This document shows, one piece after another, positions 26,380-34,999 of a stretch of DNA of 64,000 nt. The stretch covers positions 20,202-84,201 of the forward strand of contig NZ_LFIO01001480.1 of the NCBI RefSeq assembly GCF_001187535.1, read 5' to 3'. The number at the start of each line of letters is the position of its first letter. Position 1 is the stretch's first letter. Below the pieces are notes generated by a model. It was not told the origin of the DNA. It saw nothing but the letters and a program-made list of their open reading frames with translations, and did not search any database. This DNA comes from Rhizobium ecuadorense (GTDB lineage Bacteria; Pseudomonadota; Alphaproteobacteria; Rhizobiales; Rhizobiaceae). The translations under genes and the position numbers were made by a program.

Positions 26380-26715
26380 ATGCCCATCGCCGCTTTACCT
26401 GAACCGCCCTATTACATGGTCAGTTTTTCCTCTCAACGAACCAAGGTCGACGATGGCTACGGCGAGATGGGGTATGCGATGACGGAACTTGCAAAACTGC
26501 AGCCCGGATATCTCGGCTTCGAAAGCGCGCGCGGCGCAGACGGTTTCGGCATACTCATCTCCTATTGGAAGGATGAGGACAGCATTCGAGCCTGGAAATC
26601 AGTCGTCGACCATATCGAGGCGCAAAATCGTGGCCGGTCGGATTGGTACAGCCGCTACGAAATTCGCGTTGGGCTCGTCGAGCGAGCCTATGGCTTCAAC
26701 ATTCAAGAGGCGTGA
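26380..26715 (+). CDS. Antibiotic biosynthesis monooxygenase (ABM)-type protein
   Basis: A 111-residue protein with the ferredoxin-like ABM layout: MTELAKLQPGYLGFESARG helix-strand, then FGILISYWKDEDSIRAWKSVVDHIEAQNRGR, and a C-terminal WYSRYEIRVGLVERAYGF strand. The IxYWxxxxSIxxWKxxxxH segment is typical of this heme-degrading/ABM-like group. Activity is unproven, and many relatives are small dimeric proteins of unknown role. The start follows a strong ACGGAGGAG. Confidence 0.85.
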   Translation: MPIAALPEPPYYMVSFSSQRTKVDDGYGEMGYAMTELAKLQPGYLGFESARGADGFGILISYWKDEDSIRAWKSVVDHIEAQNRGRSDWYSRYEIRVGLVERAYGFNIQEA

Positions 26716-26769
26716 GCAGGCTCGGTTAAGAAACTCTGCGACGGCCCCGTCCGTCAGGGGATTCTTTCC

Positions 26770-27645
26770 TTACCGCGCAAACCTCTTTGCACCGGCGACA
26801 CACAGAATAACGGCAACCGTCACAGCCAGCATGCTCCATGTCACGGACTCATGCAGCAGGGTGGCAGCGAGCGCCAGGCCGAAGAACGGCTGAAGCAGCT
26901 GCAGCTGGCCGACGGCGGCGATGCCGCCCTGCGACAGGCCGCGATACCAGAAGATGAAGCCGATCAGCATGGAGAACAGCGAGACATAGGCAAGGCCGAT
27001 CAGCGCCGGCGTTTCGATGCCGGAAAATGTCGCCGGCCGATGGAAAAACCCGACCGCGACCGTCAGCGGCAGCGACAGAACCAGCGCCCAGGAAATCACC
27101 TGCCAGCCGCCGAGCGTGCGCGAAAGCCGGCCGCCCTCGGCATAACCGAGGCCGCAGACGACGATCGCCGCCAGCATCAGCAGGTCACCGACCGGTGACG
27201 CCGTCAGGCCCTGCATCAATGCGAACCCCGCCACCAGCGCACTGCCGAGAACGGAGAAGAGCCAGAAGGCCGGCTTCGGCCGCTCGCCGCCGCGGATCAC
27301 CCCGAAGATCGCCGTCGAGAGCGGCAGCAGGCCGATGAAGACGATGGAATGGGCCGAGGTGACGTGCTGCAGCGCCAACGCCGTCAGTAGCGGGAAACCG
27401 ACCACGACGCCGAGGGCAACGACGGCAAGCGAGAGGATATCGCGCCGGCTCGGCCGCTTCTCTCTGAAAACGATCAGCAGCCCAAGCGCTAGAATGCCGG
27501 CAATCGCCGCGCGCGCAACGGTCAAGAAGACGGGATCGAACTGCATCACCGCCACGCGGGTGGCCGGCAGCGAGCCGCTGAAGATCACCACCCCCATAAA
27601 ACCATTGATCCATCCCGATGCCATGCGGTCCATGATGCCTTGCAC
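26770..27645 (-). CDS. EamA/DMT-family exporter
   Basis: A 291-residue protein with ten hydrophobic segments arranged as two EamA repeats. The first includes FSGSLPATRVAVMQFDPVFLTVARAAIAG and the second begins near MLAAIVVCGLGYAEGG. Typical of metabolite or amino acid exporters of the RhaT/YdcZ-like DMT superfamily. Divergent to the MocR regulator at 27745, so it is a likely target. The true start may be one of three Met codons in the first eight residues. Confidence 0.9.
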   Translation of the reverse strand: MQGIMDRMASGWINGFMGVVIFSGSLPATRVAVMQFDPVFLTVARAAIAGILALGLLIVFREKRPSRRDILSLAVVALGVVVGFPLLTALALQHVTSAHSIVFIGLLPLSTAIFGVIRGGERPKPAFWLFSVLGSALVAGFALMQGLTASPVGDLLMLAAIVVCGLGYAEGGRLSRTLGGWQVISWALVLSLPLTVAVGFFHRPATFSGIETPALIGLAYVSLFSMLIGFIFWYRGLSQGGIAAVGQLQLLQPFFGLALAATLLHESVTWSMLAVTVAVILCVAGAKRFAR

Positions 27646-27704
27646 TCCATTATTGCCGTCCCTTTATCGGCCGACACGGATGGTCAGGACAGTGACAGTC
27701 TGAT

Positions 27705-27722
27705 ACGGTTTTGCAAAACTGT
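27705..27722. promoter_or_regulatory. Palindrome in the EamA-MocR intergenic gap
   Basis: The centre GTTTTGCAAAAC is a perfect 12-bp palindrome, extending to 18 bp with one mismatch (AC-G/T-GT flanks). It lies just upstream of the MocR gene in the shared gap, fitting an operator for this regulator. An annotated start at ATG 27724 would leave no room for a ribosome site, which favours 27745. Confidence 0.5.
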
Positions 27723-27744
27723 TATGGTGCAGAAAGCAATACGG

Positions 27745-29136
27745 ATGAACGAAGCACGCACACGCGTGGAGACGGTCGTCGCGACGATCCGGCAGCGCAT
27801 CGCCGGTCGCAGCTTGACGCCCGGCGCAAAGCTGCCCTCCGTGCGGGGGCTGGCGGCGACATTGAAGCTGTCGACCTCGACCGTGGTCGACGCTTATGAG
27901 CGCCTGGTCGCCGAAGGCGCGATCCTGGCAAGACCCGGCTCGGGATTCTACGTCGCCAACCAGGCCGCTCCCTTTGCCCTTGCCGAGACCGGACCGAAAC
28001 TCGACCGCGCCGTCGATCCCTTCTGGATATCGCGGCAATCGCTGGAGGCCGGCGAGCGTGACCTGAAGCCCGGCTGCGGCTGGCTGCCGCCCTCCTGGCT
28101 GCCTGCGGAAGGCATGCGCCGCGGGCTGAGGACGCTTGCCCGCGCCGATGGGCCGGCGCTTGCCGACTACGGTTCGCCGCTCGGCCTGCCGCCGCTGCGC
28201 CAGCTGATTTCGCGGCGCATGGGCGAACGGGGGATCGAAGCCTCCCCAGACCAGATCATGCTGGCCGATTCCGGCACCCAGGCTATCGATCTGCTCTGCC
28301 GTTTCCTGCTGGAGCCCGGCGACACGGTGCTGGTCGACGACCCCTGCTATTTCAATTTTCACGCGCTCTTGCGCGCCCACCGGGCAAAGATCGTCGGCGT
28401 ACCCTACACGCCGTCCGGCCCCGATATCGAGCTGTTTGCCCAAGTCGTCGCCGAACATCGGCCGCGGCTCTATATCACCAATTCCGCCATCCACAATCCG
28501 ACGGGCGCAACGCTGTCCCCGGTGACCGCCCACCGGCTTCTGAAGCTTGCCGATCAGCACGATCTGACCATCATCGAGGACGACATCTTCGCCGATTTCG
28601 AATATGCGCCGGCGCCGCGCCTCGCCGCCTTCGATGGGCTCGAGCGGGTCATCCACATCGGCAGCTTCTCGAAAACCCTGTCGGCCTCGGCCCGCTGCGG
28701 TTTCGTCGCCGCCAAACCGGAATGGATCGAGGGCCTGAGCGATCTCAAGATCGCCACCTCCTTCGGCGGCGGCCGGTTGACGGCCGAACTGGTGCTGCAC
28801 GTCTTGAGCGACGGCAGCTACCGCAAACACATGGAGATACTGAGACAGCGGCTCGCCCGGGCGATGGGCGAGGTCTCGGCTAGGCTGAAGGGCTTAGGGA
28901 TCGTGCCCTGGCTGGAACCCCAGGCTGGCATGTTCCTCTGGTGCTTGCTGCCCGACGGCATCGATGCGGCTGATGTGGCGCGGGGCGCGCTGGAAAGGAA
29001 GATCGTGCTGGCCCCCGGCAACGCCTTCAGCCTGTCGCAAACGGCAACGAATTTCATGCGGTTCAATGTGTCGCAGACGCTGGATGCGCGGGTGTTCGAG
29101 GTGCTGGGGGATGTGTTGGGGAGGCAAGAGACATAG
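27745..29136 (+). CDS. MocR-family regulator (GntR winged helix fused to aminotransferase fold)
   Basis: A 463-residue protein. Residues 1-70 are a GntR helix (RVETVVATIRQRIAGRSLTPGAKLPSVRGLA, STSTVVDAYERLVAEGAI). The rest is an aminotransferase class I fold with the PLP pocket: DSGTQAIDLL, TNSAIHNPTGA, EDDIFADFEY and SFSKTLSASARCG, whose Lys is the PLP site. Such regulators sense PLP plus an amino compound. It is divergent to the EamA exporter gene. ATG 27745 was chosen over 27724 because of the palindrome and a weak AGAAAG; the longer form cannot be excluded. Confidence 0.9.
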   Translation: MNEARTRVETVVATIRQRIAGRSLTPGAKLPSVRGLAATLKLSTSTVVDAYERLVAEGAILARPGSGFYVANQAAPFALAETGPKLDRAVDPFWISRQSLEAGERDLKPGCGWLPPSWLPAEGMRRGLRTLARADGPALADYGSPLGLPPLRQLISRRMGERGIEASPDQIMLADSGTQAIDLLCRFLLEPGDTVLVDDPCYFNFHALLRAHRAKIVGVPYTPSGPDIELFAQVVAEHRPRLYITNSAIHNPTGATLSPVTAHRLLKLADQHDLTIIEDDIFADFEYAPAPRLAAFDGLERVIHIGSFSKTLSASARCGFVAAKPEWIEGLSDLKIATSFGGGRLTAELVLHVLSDGSYRKHMEILRQRLARAMGEVSARLKGLGIVPWLEPQAGMFLWCLLPDGIDAADVARGALERKIVLAPGNAFSLSQTATNFMRFNVSQTLDARVFEVLGDVLGRQET

Positions 29137-29164
29137 GAGCCCGGGCCAACTGCTGCCGGCGTTA

Positions 29165-29280
29165 TTGACGGTGCGGCATCCTCCAACCTCCCTCATCCTG
29201 AGGCTCTCTTGAAGGCCGCAATCTCCCGAGATGCCCCATAGGATCTCTCGGGGGAGGCTCTGTTGAGCGCTGGCACTCGC
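29165..29280. repeat. Diverged fragment of the GAGCCTCATCCTGAGG-type element
   Basis: Contains CCTCCCTCATCCTGAGGCTCT plus an inner CTCCCGAGA/TCTCGGGGGAG pair. It lies between the convergent MocR and response-regulator genes. Confidence 0.5.
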
Positions 29281-29286
29281 CGCACC

Positions 29287-29688
29287 TCAAAACGACCGAT
29301 TAACCGCCTTGTCGTTCTCCAGCCGCGTCACGCAGCCTTCGAGTTTGGCGAGCAGCAGGTCGAAGTCGAGCGGCTTGGTCAGGTAGTCCGCCGCCCCGGC
29401 GCGAAGGCCGGCGAGCGTGTTTTCCCGGTCGGTCAGCGCCGTCAGCAGGATGAAGGGGATGTTGGAGAGCTCAGGATGATTGATCTGAATTTCGGCCAGC
29501 AACTGGTGGCCGTCCATAACAGGCATCGAAATATCGCTGATGACGATGTCGGGCCATTTCGACAGGATCATCTCCAGCCCTTCGGCGCCGTTCGAAGCCT
29601 CGAGCGTCCTGTAGCCGGCTTCATTCAACTCTTCGACGAGGAGGTTCCGGATCTCGACTTCATCTTCTATGCACAGGACTGTAACCAT
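29287..29688 (-). CDS. Single-domain response regulator (CheY-like receiver)
   Basis: A 133-residue receiver domain with no output domain. The acidic pair is in VLCIEDE (Glu8-Asp9-Glu10), the phosphoacceptor is Asp52 in VISDISMPVMDG, the Thr switch is in FILLTALTD and the Lys in LTKPLD. ATG 29688 lies 10 bp after the stop of the upstream sensor kinase and follows AGGGAAA, so the two form an operon and probably a cognate pair. As a stand-alone receiver it likely acts by protein contact or in a phosphorelay. Confidence 0.93.
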   Translation of the reverse strand: MVTVLCIEDEVEIRNLLVEELNEAGYRTLEASNGAEGLEMILSKWPDIVISDISMPVMDGHQLLAEIQINHPELSNIPFILLTALTDRENTLAGLRAGAADYLTKPLDFDLLLAKLEGCVTRLENDKAVNRSF

Positions 29689-29698
29689 AAGCTTTTCC

Positions 29699-31444
29699 CT
29701 AAGCTGCAATGTGTTGGTCTGCCAATAGAAACTCTATTGGCAGAAAAATGGTAAATGATGTGCCCTTGCCGAGTTCGCTCGTCACCTCGACGGTGCCGCC
29801 ATGCAGTTCGACGACCTGCTTGACGACGTTGAGGCCGATCCCGGTTCCGGCAATGCCCGTGGCGCTGCGGGCGCGATAATAGGGCTGGAACAGTTTCGGC
29901 AGATCGTCCGCATCCATGCCGATGCCGCTGTCGGCGATCGAAATCTCCACCGTCTTTTCATCAACCCGGGCGCGAACATGGATATCAGGCGCATTGGGCG
30001 AATATTTGACGGCATTCGAAATCAGGTTGGTGAAGACCTGTTCCATCGCGCTGCGATCGAAGGTCAAACGCTCGGGTATGGGTTCGAGATCGAGATGGAA
30101 CATATGCGAGCGGCTGAGCTGGCGCTGTCTGTCGCAGCACATCACCAGCAAGGCTTTCAGATCACCTTCGCTCCGCTTCAGCGTAATCTGTCCGGTTTCG
30201 AGCCGGCCGCTGGCGAGGATGCTCTCCATCAGATCGACCATCCGCACCACCGCGCTGCGGATCACGCCGGCCTTTTCGTGAACATAATCGCCGCTGACAT
30301 TGGTGGTCGAGCGGCAGAGCCGCTGGGCGGCGGCGTCGATGATTGCGAGCGGCGTGCGAAACTCGTGCGATGCCATGGCGACGAACTGGCGCTGCAGCGC
30401 ATTCACCTGGCGTTCGTGCGCCAGCAGCCGGTCGAGCTCCTCCCGCTGCCGTTCGATCTCGGCCGTGCGATCGGCCACCATCTCCTCAAGATGATTGCGG
30501 TGGTGGGTGAGCTCAGCCTGGCTGTCCAGCAGGATCAGCGAGGTGCGATGCAGACCGCGCCCGAGCCAGAAGACGACAGCGATCAGCAGCGCCAGGCAGC
30601 CAAGTCCCGCGGGCGCAATCTGTTGAAGCAGCATGAATCCGGGCAGGATCGGCGGCCATACGAGATAGCCGATCGTGCCGCCATCATGGGACAAGACCGG
30701 CACTTGGGCCCGCACGTCCTCACCTTTCGTCGGCGCAAAATGCAACCCTTCGAGCCGTGCATGATGGGCGATGCTTTCGGCGGCTTTTCCATCGATGAAC
30801 TTGACCGAGACGGCGATGAACTCCTGGCCCGCCTCGACCTGCATTCTGGCCGAGCTCGGCAGAATGGGACGCACGCTGGCGATCGCCGGCCTGTCGCCGA
30901 TCATGATCATGCGCACCGTCGCCAGTTGGCCAAGCGGTTTGGTGCCGGTCTTTTGAGGCTGATCGACAAGAACTGCGCGCATCTCTCCGGCGAGAGCGGT
31001 CATTTCCTGGCCGTCGTCGCTGCCAAGCCGCGGCGGCATGGCATCCGCCCCGTCGCGAAACGCAAACATCAGGCGATTGCTGTCGTCGAAGATATAGGTC
31101 CGGTCGTGCCCGAAATACCGGCTGGTCCACAGGCCGACATTGTCGAGCAGCCATTCATGGTTCCGCTGCTTGGCGTAGAGGAAGGCGTCGTCCCATTTGG
31201 CGACGCTTTCCTGTTCCCGGGGAAGCGCTGCGATCTGCTCTTCCAATCCTTGGGCGACAAAGTCTGCCTGCCGGCGCAGCGAGAGATCGTCGACCTTCAC
31301 CGCGGCGAGCCAGGCAAATCCGCACAGCAACACAGCCGCAGCACTGGTGAGCGTCATCAACACGAATGTAATGTGGGATGTTAGCCTGACCTTCAATATC
31401 TGCAACCTTTTGACGGCGCCTACCGCCGAGAAATTGACACGCAA
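29699..31444 (-). CDS. CHASE4-domain sensor histidine kinase
   Basis: A 581-residue protein. TM1 is about 23-50. A periplasmic CHASE4-type domain follows (KWDDAFLYAKQRNHEWLLDNVGLW, then YFGHDRTYIFDD), TM2 about 268-294, and a coiled coil to 350. The HisKA box is ASHEFRTPL (His360). HATPase boxes are NLISNAVKYSP, DSGIGMD and GTGIGLNVVKQVVELHGG. It should autophosphorylate in response to an extracytoplasmic signal and pass the phosphate to the receiver encoded 10 bp downstream. The ligand is unknown. Confidence 0.93.
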   Translation of the reverse strand: MRVNFSAVGAVKRLQILKVRLTSHITFVLMTLTSAAAVLLCGFAWLAAVKVDDLSLRRQADFVAQGLEEQIAALPREQESVAKWDDAFLYAKQRNHEWLLDNVGLWTSRYFGHDRTYIFDDSNRLMFAFRDGADAMPPRLGSDDGQEMTALAGEMRAVLVDQPQKTGTKPLGQLATVRMIMIGDRPAIASVRPILPSSARMQVEAGQEFIAVSVKFIDGKAAESIAHHARLEGLHFAPTKGEDVRAQVPVLSHDGGTIGYLVWPPILPGFMLLQQIAPAGLGCLALLIAVVFWLGRGLHRTSLILLDSQAELTHHRNHLEEMVADRTAEIERQREELDRLLAHERQVNALQRQFVAMASHEFRTPLAIIDAAAQRLCRSTTNVSGDYVHEKAGVIRSAVVRMVDLMESILASGRLETGQITLKRSEGDLKALLVMCCDRQRQLSRSHMFHLDLEPIPERLTFDRSAMEQVFTNLISNAVKYSPNAPDIHVRARVDEKTVEISIADSGIGMDADDLPKLFQPYYRARSATGIAGTGIGLNVVKQVVELHGGTVEVTSELGKGTSFTIFLPIEFLLADQHIAA

Positions 31445-31499
31445 AGGTTGACGGACTGTGAATTATGCGCGCCCCTGAGGTCTGCGGCATGTCTATGCC

Positions 31500-31615
31500 T
31501 CCAAGAGAGCCTCATCCTGAGGCGCCCCGCAGGGGCCTCGAAGGACGAGGCGGGTGCTCCGACATCCAACCAATGCAAGGAGTAGCTTTGCGGTGTGCTT
31601 CGAGGCTCCACCCTC
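31500..31615. repeat. GAGCCTCATCCTGAGG-type palindromic element
   Basis: The left half reads GAGAGCCTCATCCTGAGGCG, then CCCCGCAGGGGCCTCGAAGG, and the right half GTGCTTCGAGGCTCCACCCTC. It is close in sequence to the copy at 12511-12645 and lies between the sensor-kinase promoter and the end of the propeller gene. Confidence 0.7.
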
Positions 31616-31634
31616 AGCCCCAATAGCGCCGCTC

Positions 31635-32276
31635 TCACCCCGGCCGGCGCACCGCGCGAATCTTGCCGCTGCCACCTCCACCGCAGAAGAAGCAGTCGCC
31701 GCCGTCGGATTCGAGGCCGGAGACGCCGGTGCCTTCGGGCATGTCGAGCCGCTCCAGCACCTCCCCTGTTTCGGGGTCGATGCGCCTGACGTCGCTGTCG
31801 TCGCCCTCCCAGGTGCCGTGCCAGAGCTGGCCGTCGACCCAGGTGACGCCTGTCACGACGCGGTTGGATTCGATGGTGCGCAGGATCGTGCCGCTTTCCG
31901 GGTCGATCTGATGGATCCTGCGGCCGCGGTGCTGGCCGACCCAGAGCGTGCCTTCGGCCCAGGCAAGGCCGGAATCGCCGCCATTGCCGGGCGCCGGAAT
32001 AGTGGAAAGGATACGGCCGGTCTTCGGATCGATCTTGTGAATGACATCCTCGGCGATCTGATAGAGAAACTCGCCGTCGAAAGCCGTCCCGGCATGCGAC
32101 GCGACCTCGATCGAGCGCACCACCTCGCCGCTTGCGGGATCGAGCGCGTTCAGTTTGTCGCCCGAGGCAAACCAGACATGCTCGCCGTCGAAGGTGACGC
32201 CGTTAACGCGCTCGGCGCCGGGAAAGGGTCCATATTCACGCAGGATATTCGCAGCCGATTTCTTCATCTTTTCCAT
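31635..32276 (-). CDS. Beta-propeller (YncE/glutamine-cyclotransferase-like) repeat protein
   Basis: A 213-residue protein with about five blades of the form DPxSGxxxxxI, e.g. NALDPASGEVVRSIE, HKIDPKTGRILSTI, HQIDPESGTILRTIE and RRIDPETGEVLERLD, each paired with a W/G-rich strand (HVWFASGD, TLWVGQHRG, QLWHGTWEG). No signal peptide is seen, so it is probably cytoplasmic. The start at 32276 (MEKMKK) is chosen because repeat-like sequence begins right after it. A short Cys/Gly tail (CFFCGGGG) is odd. It lies 35 bp after a winged-helix gene on the same strand. Function unknown. Confidence 0.75.
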   Translation of the reverse strand: MEKMKKSAANILREYGPFPGAERVNGVTFDGEHVWFASGDKLNALDPASGEVVRSIEVASHAGTAFDGEFLYQIAEDVIHKIDPKTGRILSTIPAPGNGGDSGLAWAEGTLWVGQHRGRRIHQIDPESGTILRTIESNRVVTGVTWVDGQLWHGTWEGDDSDVRRIDPETGEVLERLDMPEGTGVSGLESDGGDCFFCGGGGSGKIRAVRRPG

Positions 32277-32311
32277 CCCTGTTACCCAGGCTCCTTTTAA
32301 CTCGTGCCATC

Positions 32312-33532
32312 CTAATCGCTCGGCAGCGGCCCGGGGAGTAACAAGATCGTCGGGAAACCAGGCAGCGGCGGGCTCATCCAGCGCCGTGCCCGCCCGCGCC
32401 CCAGCGATTGCACCTTGCCTTCTCCAGCCAGGGAATCCAGCGCCCGCTGTACTGTGCGCGGGCTGGCGGCAAGCGCGATCGCCAGCGCCGAACTCGACCA
32501 CGCCTCCCCGTCGGCCAGAAACGCGAGCACCGCCCCGTGAGGACCTTCCACGAGCGGCGCCAGCACGGCAATCTCTAGTGCACCGCGCGGCGAAAGCGCA
32601 AAGCCGCGCTTCGTCGCCGAAACTTCCGCCAGCCCGAGCAGTTCGGCGCGCAGCCGGCCGATCTCGACCCGCAGCCGGGCGCGATGCGATTCATCGGCGT
32701 GTTTGCCGCGGAAGGCGCGGGCAATCAGCGTGCCCCTTGCCACATCCCCCGGCCAGGCTTCGGCCAGCGTGCGGGCAAGCGCAAACAGCACCGGACGCGT
32801 CGCCAGCGAGACGGCGGAGCCCAGGTTCCACACCACATGACGGCAGGCATCGACGACGAGCGTGCCGGAGGAAAGCAGCGCTTCCACCTCGGCCAGCAGC
32901 AGCGGCCGTTCCTGGCCGCACGACATCAGCCGCGCCGCGGGAGTGTCGAGCACCAGGGCGGCGGCTTCGACCTCCGCCGTCAAAGCCGGGATATCGGCCG
33001 CGCGCGCCGCAAGCCCTGCCCTGTCGAGCGCCAATCGCGCCGCCGAAGTCCGCAGGCGCCGGACGGCGATGCCAGCCGCCACCAGTTCGTGGGCAGCCCG
33101 CAGGGCCGGCGGCAGCGGCGTCGGATCGAGTGCTGCGAGCGCGCGTTCAGCCTCGTCGAGGCGGCCGATCAGCACCAGCCGGCGGATCGTGACATTGCCC
33201 GCATGGGCGGCATTGACCCTGTCGCCATGCGCTTCCAGCACCCTGCGCGCAGATTCCAACGCCTTCGGCGGCCAGATGAGATCGCGCGAAACGAGCGCGA
33301 TCTCGGCCTCGGCGACCACGCAGCGCGCCCGCGCCACCGCCTCCCGCGGGCCAAAGGCGCGCGCCGCACTCTTCAAGAGCGCCTTGGCGCGGACGAGATC
33401 GCCGAGCTGGGCCATCGCGATACCGCGCAGCGCCAGCGCCGGCGCATCGTCGCGCAACGCCACCCGCTTCAGCGCGCCGAGTGCATCGCCCGTCGCCAGC
33501 GCCCGTGCCGCGGCTGTGATCAGCGAGTCCAT
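32312..33532 (-). CDS. Helix-rich protein with C-terminal winged-helix domain (putative regulator)
   Basis: A 406-residue, Ala/Arg-rich protein. Residues 1-320 look like stacked helical (TPR-like) hairpins. Residues about 320-395 form a winged helix with the turn SSSALAIALAASPRTVQRALDSLAGEGKVQSLGRGRARRW. A bacterial regulator with an N-terminal sensing or scaffold part is likely. It is transcribed away from the DUF899 gene at 33652 and followed by the propeller gene, so these three are probably functionally linked. No specific family name is certain. Confidence 0.7.
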   Translation of the reverse strand: MDSLITAAARALATGDALGALKRVALRDDAPALALRGIAMAQLGDLVRAKALLKSAARAFGPREAVARARCVVAEAEIALVSRDLIWPPKALESARRVLEAHGDRVNAAHAGNVTIRRLVLIGRLDEAERALAALDPTPLPPALRAAHELVAAGIAVRRLRTSAARLALDRAGLAARAADIPALTAEVEAAALVLDTPAARLMSCGQERPLLLAEVEALLSSGTLVVDACRHVVWNLGSAVSLATRPVLFALARTLAEAWPGDVARGTLIARAFRGKHADESHRARLRVEIGRLRAELLGLAEVSATKRGFALSPRGALEIAVLAPLVEGPHGAVLAFLADGEAWSSSALAIALAASPRTVQRALDSLAGEGKVQSLGRGRARRWMSPPLPGFPTILLLPGPLPSD

Positions 33533-33651
33533 TCAAATCCCGTCACACTTGTCACTCCCGCCATTTCCCTGCCCGGCCGTAATCTGCGTGAGACCGGCAG
33601 GCAACCCTGCGCCGGATGCTACGACGACAGACAGGCAAAGGAGAAGACCCC

Positions 33652-34449
33652 ATGACGGCACAGTTGAACGCAACACGCCAGCAGTGGCTGGCAGCAAGGC
33701 TCGATCTGCTCGAGGAGGAAAAGGAGCTGACTAGGCAGAGCGACGCGCTGGCGTTGAAACGCCAGCAATTGCCGCGTGTCGGGATCGATAAGGAATACCG
33801 CTTCGACACCGAAGACGGCAACGTCTCGCTGAAAGACCTCTTCGGCGGACGTTCACAGCTTCTCGTCTATCACTTCATGTTCGGCCCCGATTATGCCGCC
33901 GGATGCCCGTCCTGCTCCTCGATCGCCGATGGTTTCAACGGCTTCTTCATCCATCTCGAAAACCACGATGTCGCCTTCTGGGCGGTGTCGCGCGCGCCGC
34001 TCGCGAAGCTTCAGGCTTTCAGGCGGCGCATGGGCTGGAGCTTCCCCTGGGCCTCGTCCTTCGGCAGCGATTTCAACGGCGATTTTAGCGTCTGGTTCAG
34101 CGCCGACGACCAGCGCCGAGGCGATATAGAATACAATTACCGGCGTGAGCCGCCCGCCTCCGAACCGCTCGCCGGCCAAATCGTGCAGCAATGGCAGCAG
34201 CCTGAAGGAGAAGGCCCGGTAGGCCAGATTGCCGCCATGACGGGCACCGATGTCATGACCTACACCCGTGACCGGCCCGGCGTCAGCGCCTTCGAACTCA
34301 TCGACGGCGCCGTCTATCATAGCTATTCCAGCTATGCCCGCGGGCTGGACGGGCTCTGGGGCATGTACCAATGGCTCGACCGGGCACCCAAGGGCCGCAA
34401 CGAAACCGGCATCTGGTGGCGCCATCACGACCGCTACGGCAAGGAGTAA
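33652..34449 (+). CDS. DUF899-family thioredoxin-like protein
   Basis: A 265-residue protein with the DUF899 pattern: an N-terminal helix REQW-like segment (TRQQWLAARLDLLEEEKELTRQSDAL), strand RFDTEDGNVSLKDLF, then QLLVYHFMFGPDYAAGCPSCSSIADGFNG (CxxC Cys pair), and a C-terminal YHSYSSYARGLDGLWGMYQWLD. The fold is thioredoxin-like, but activity is unproven. ATG 33652 follows AAAGGAGAA. Divergent from the winged-helix gene. Confidence 0.92.
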   Translation: MTAQLNATRQQWLAARLDLLEEEKELTRQSDALALKRQQLPRVGIDKEYRFDTEDGNVSLKDLFGGRSQLLVYHFMFGPDYAAGCPSCSSIADGFNGFFIHLENHDVAFWAVSRAPLAKLQAFRRRMGWSFPWASSFGSDFNGDFSVWFSADDQRRGDIEYNYRREPPASEPLAGQIVQQWQQPEGEGPVGQIAAMTGTDVMTYTRDRPGVSAFELIDGAVYHSYSSYARGLDGLWGMYQWLDRAPKGRNETGIWWRHHDRYGKE

Positions 34450-34454
34450 CGGAG

Positions 34455-34811
34455 ATGCTGCTTTCCGCCCACACTCCCAAGAGAGGCGACGGCAATGCTT
34501 CTCTCAACGCCGCGGAATGGCTCTCACTGGTCGCCGCCGCAGACGGAACAGCCGTTAAGCCGAGCGGTCCTCGCCCAGGCGGCGGGATCGTCGCCCATGC
34601 TGCGGACTGGCTATCACTCGCCGCCGCCCCAACCTTCGCGCTCATGGCGCTGCTGACGGCCGCCACCGGCAGCGCCGACATGATCTGCACCACGACGCAG
34701 AATGCCTTCCCGATCGGCGGAATGCTGGTGATGTACCTGTTGATGAGCAGCTTCCACCTGACGCCCTGGCTGCGTCTCGCCGCCGGCCGGCGAGGCTCGA
34801 ACCGGAGGTGA
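34455..34811 (+). CDS. Small predicted membrane protein of unknown function
   Basis: A 118-residue protein starting 5 bp after the DUF899 stop, with GGAG just ahead. The N-terminal half holds two similar segments (NAAEWLSLVAAADG and HAADWLSLAAAPTF). The C-terminal half has two hydrophobic stretches, FALMALLTAATGSADMIC and IGGMLVMYLLMSSFH. It is probably an inner-membrane protein co-transcribed with DUF899. I do not recognise the family. Confidence 0.65.
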   Translation: MLLSAHTPKRGDGNASLNAAEWLSLVAAADGTAVKPSGPRPGGGIVAHAADWLSLAAAPTFALMALLTAATGSADMICTTTQNAFPIGGMLVMYLLMSSFHLTPWLRLAAGRRGSNRR

Positions 34812-34837
34812 TGGTGCCGGCGCCGCGACATCTCTCC

Positions 34838-34882
34838 TCCGTCATTCCTGTCTGGCTTCGACCCGAGGACAGGAATGACGGA
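34838..34882. repeat. Short palindrome related to the 8161-8301 element
   Basis: TCCGTCATTCCTGTC and GACAGGAATGACGGA are perfect 15-bp arms with a 15-bp loop. The CATTCCTGT core is shared with 8161-8301. No T-run follows, so a terminator role is doubtful. Confidence 0.65.
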
Positions 34883-34999
34883 GATCGGGTGCGTTTTCGC
34901 CAAACCTTCTTCTGGCGGGCCAGGGCGGCGATCGATTCCTCGTTCCGTACTGCTCCACTCCGCCGTCTCTGGCTCACCACCTTTACCGACGCGCCGCAT

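Noticed and set aside
32155..33734. Several long plus-strand frames (Pro/Arg-rich) opposite the winged-helix gene
   Set aside because: Low-complexity translations of the reverse strand with no start signal or domain.
34838..34882. Hairpin after the small membrane protein gene as an intrinsic terminator
   Set aside because: Strong stem but no T-run on either side, and its core matches the repeat at 8161-8301.
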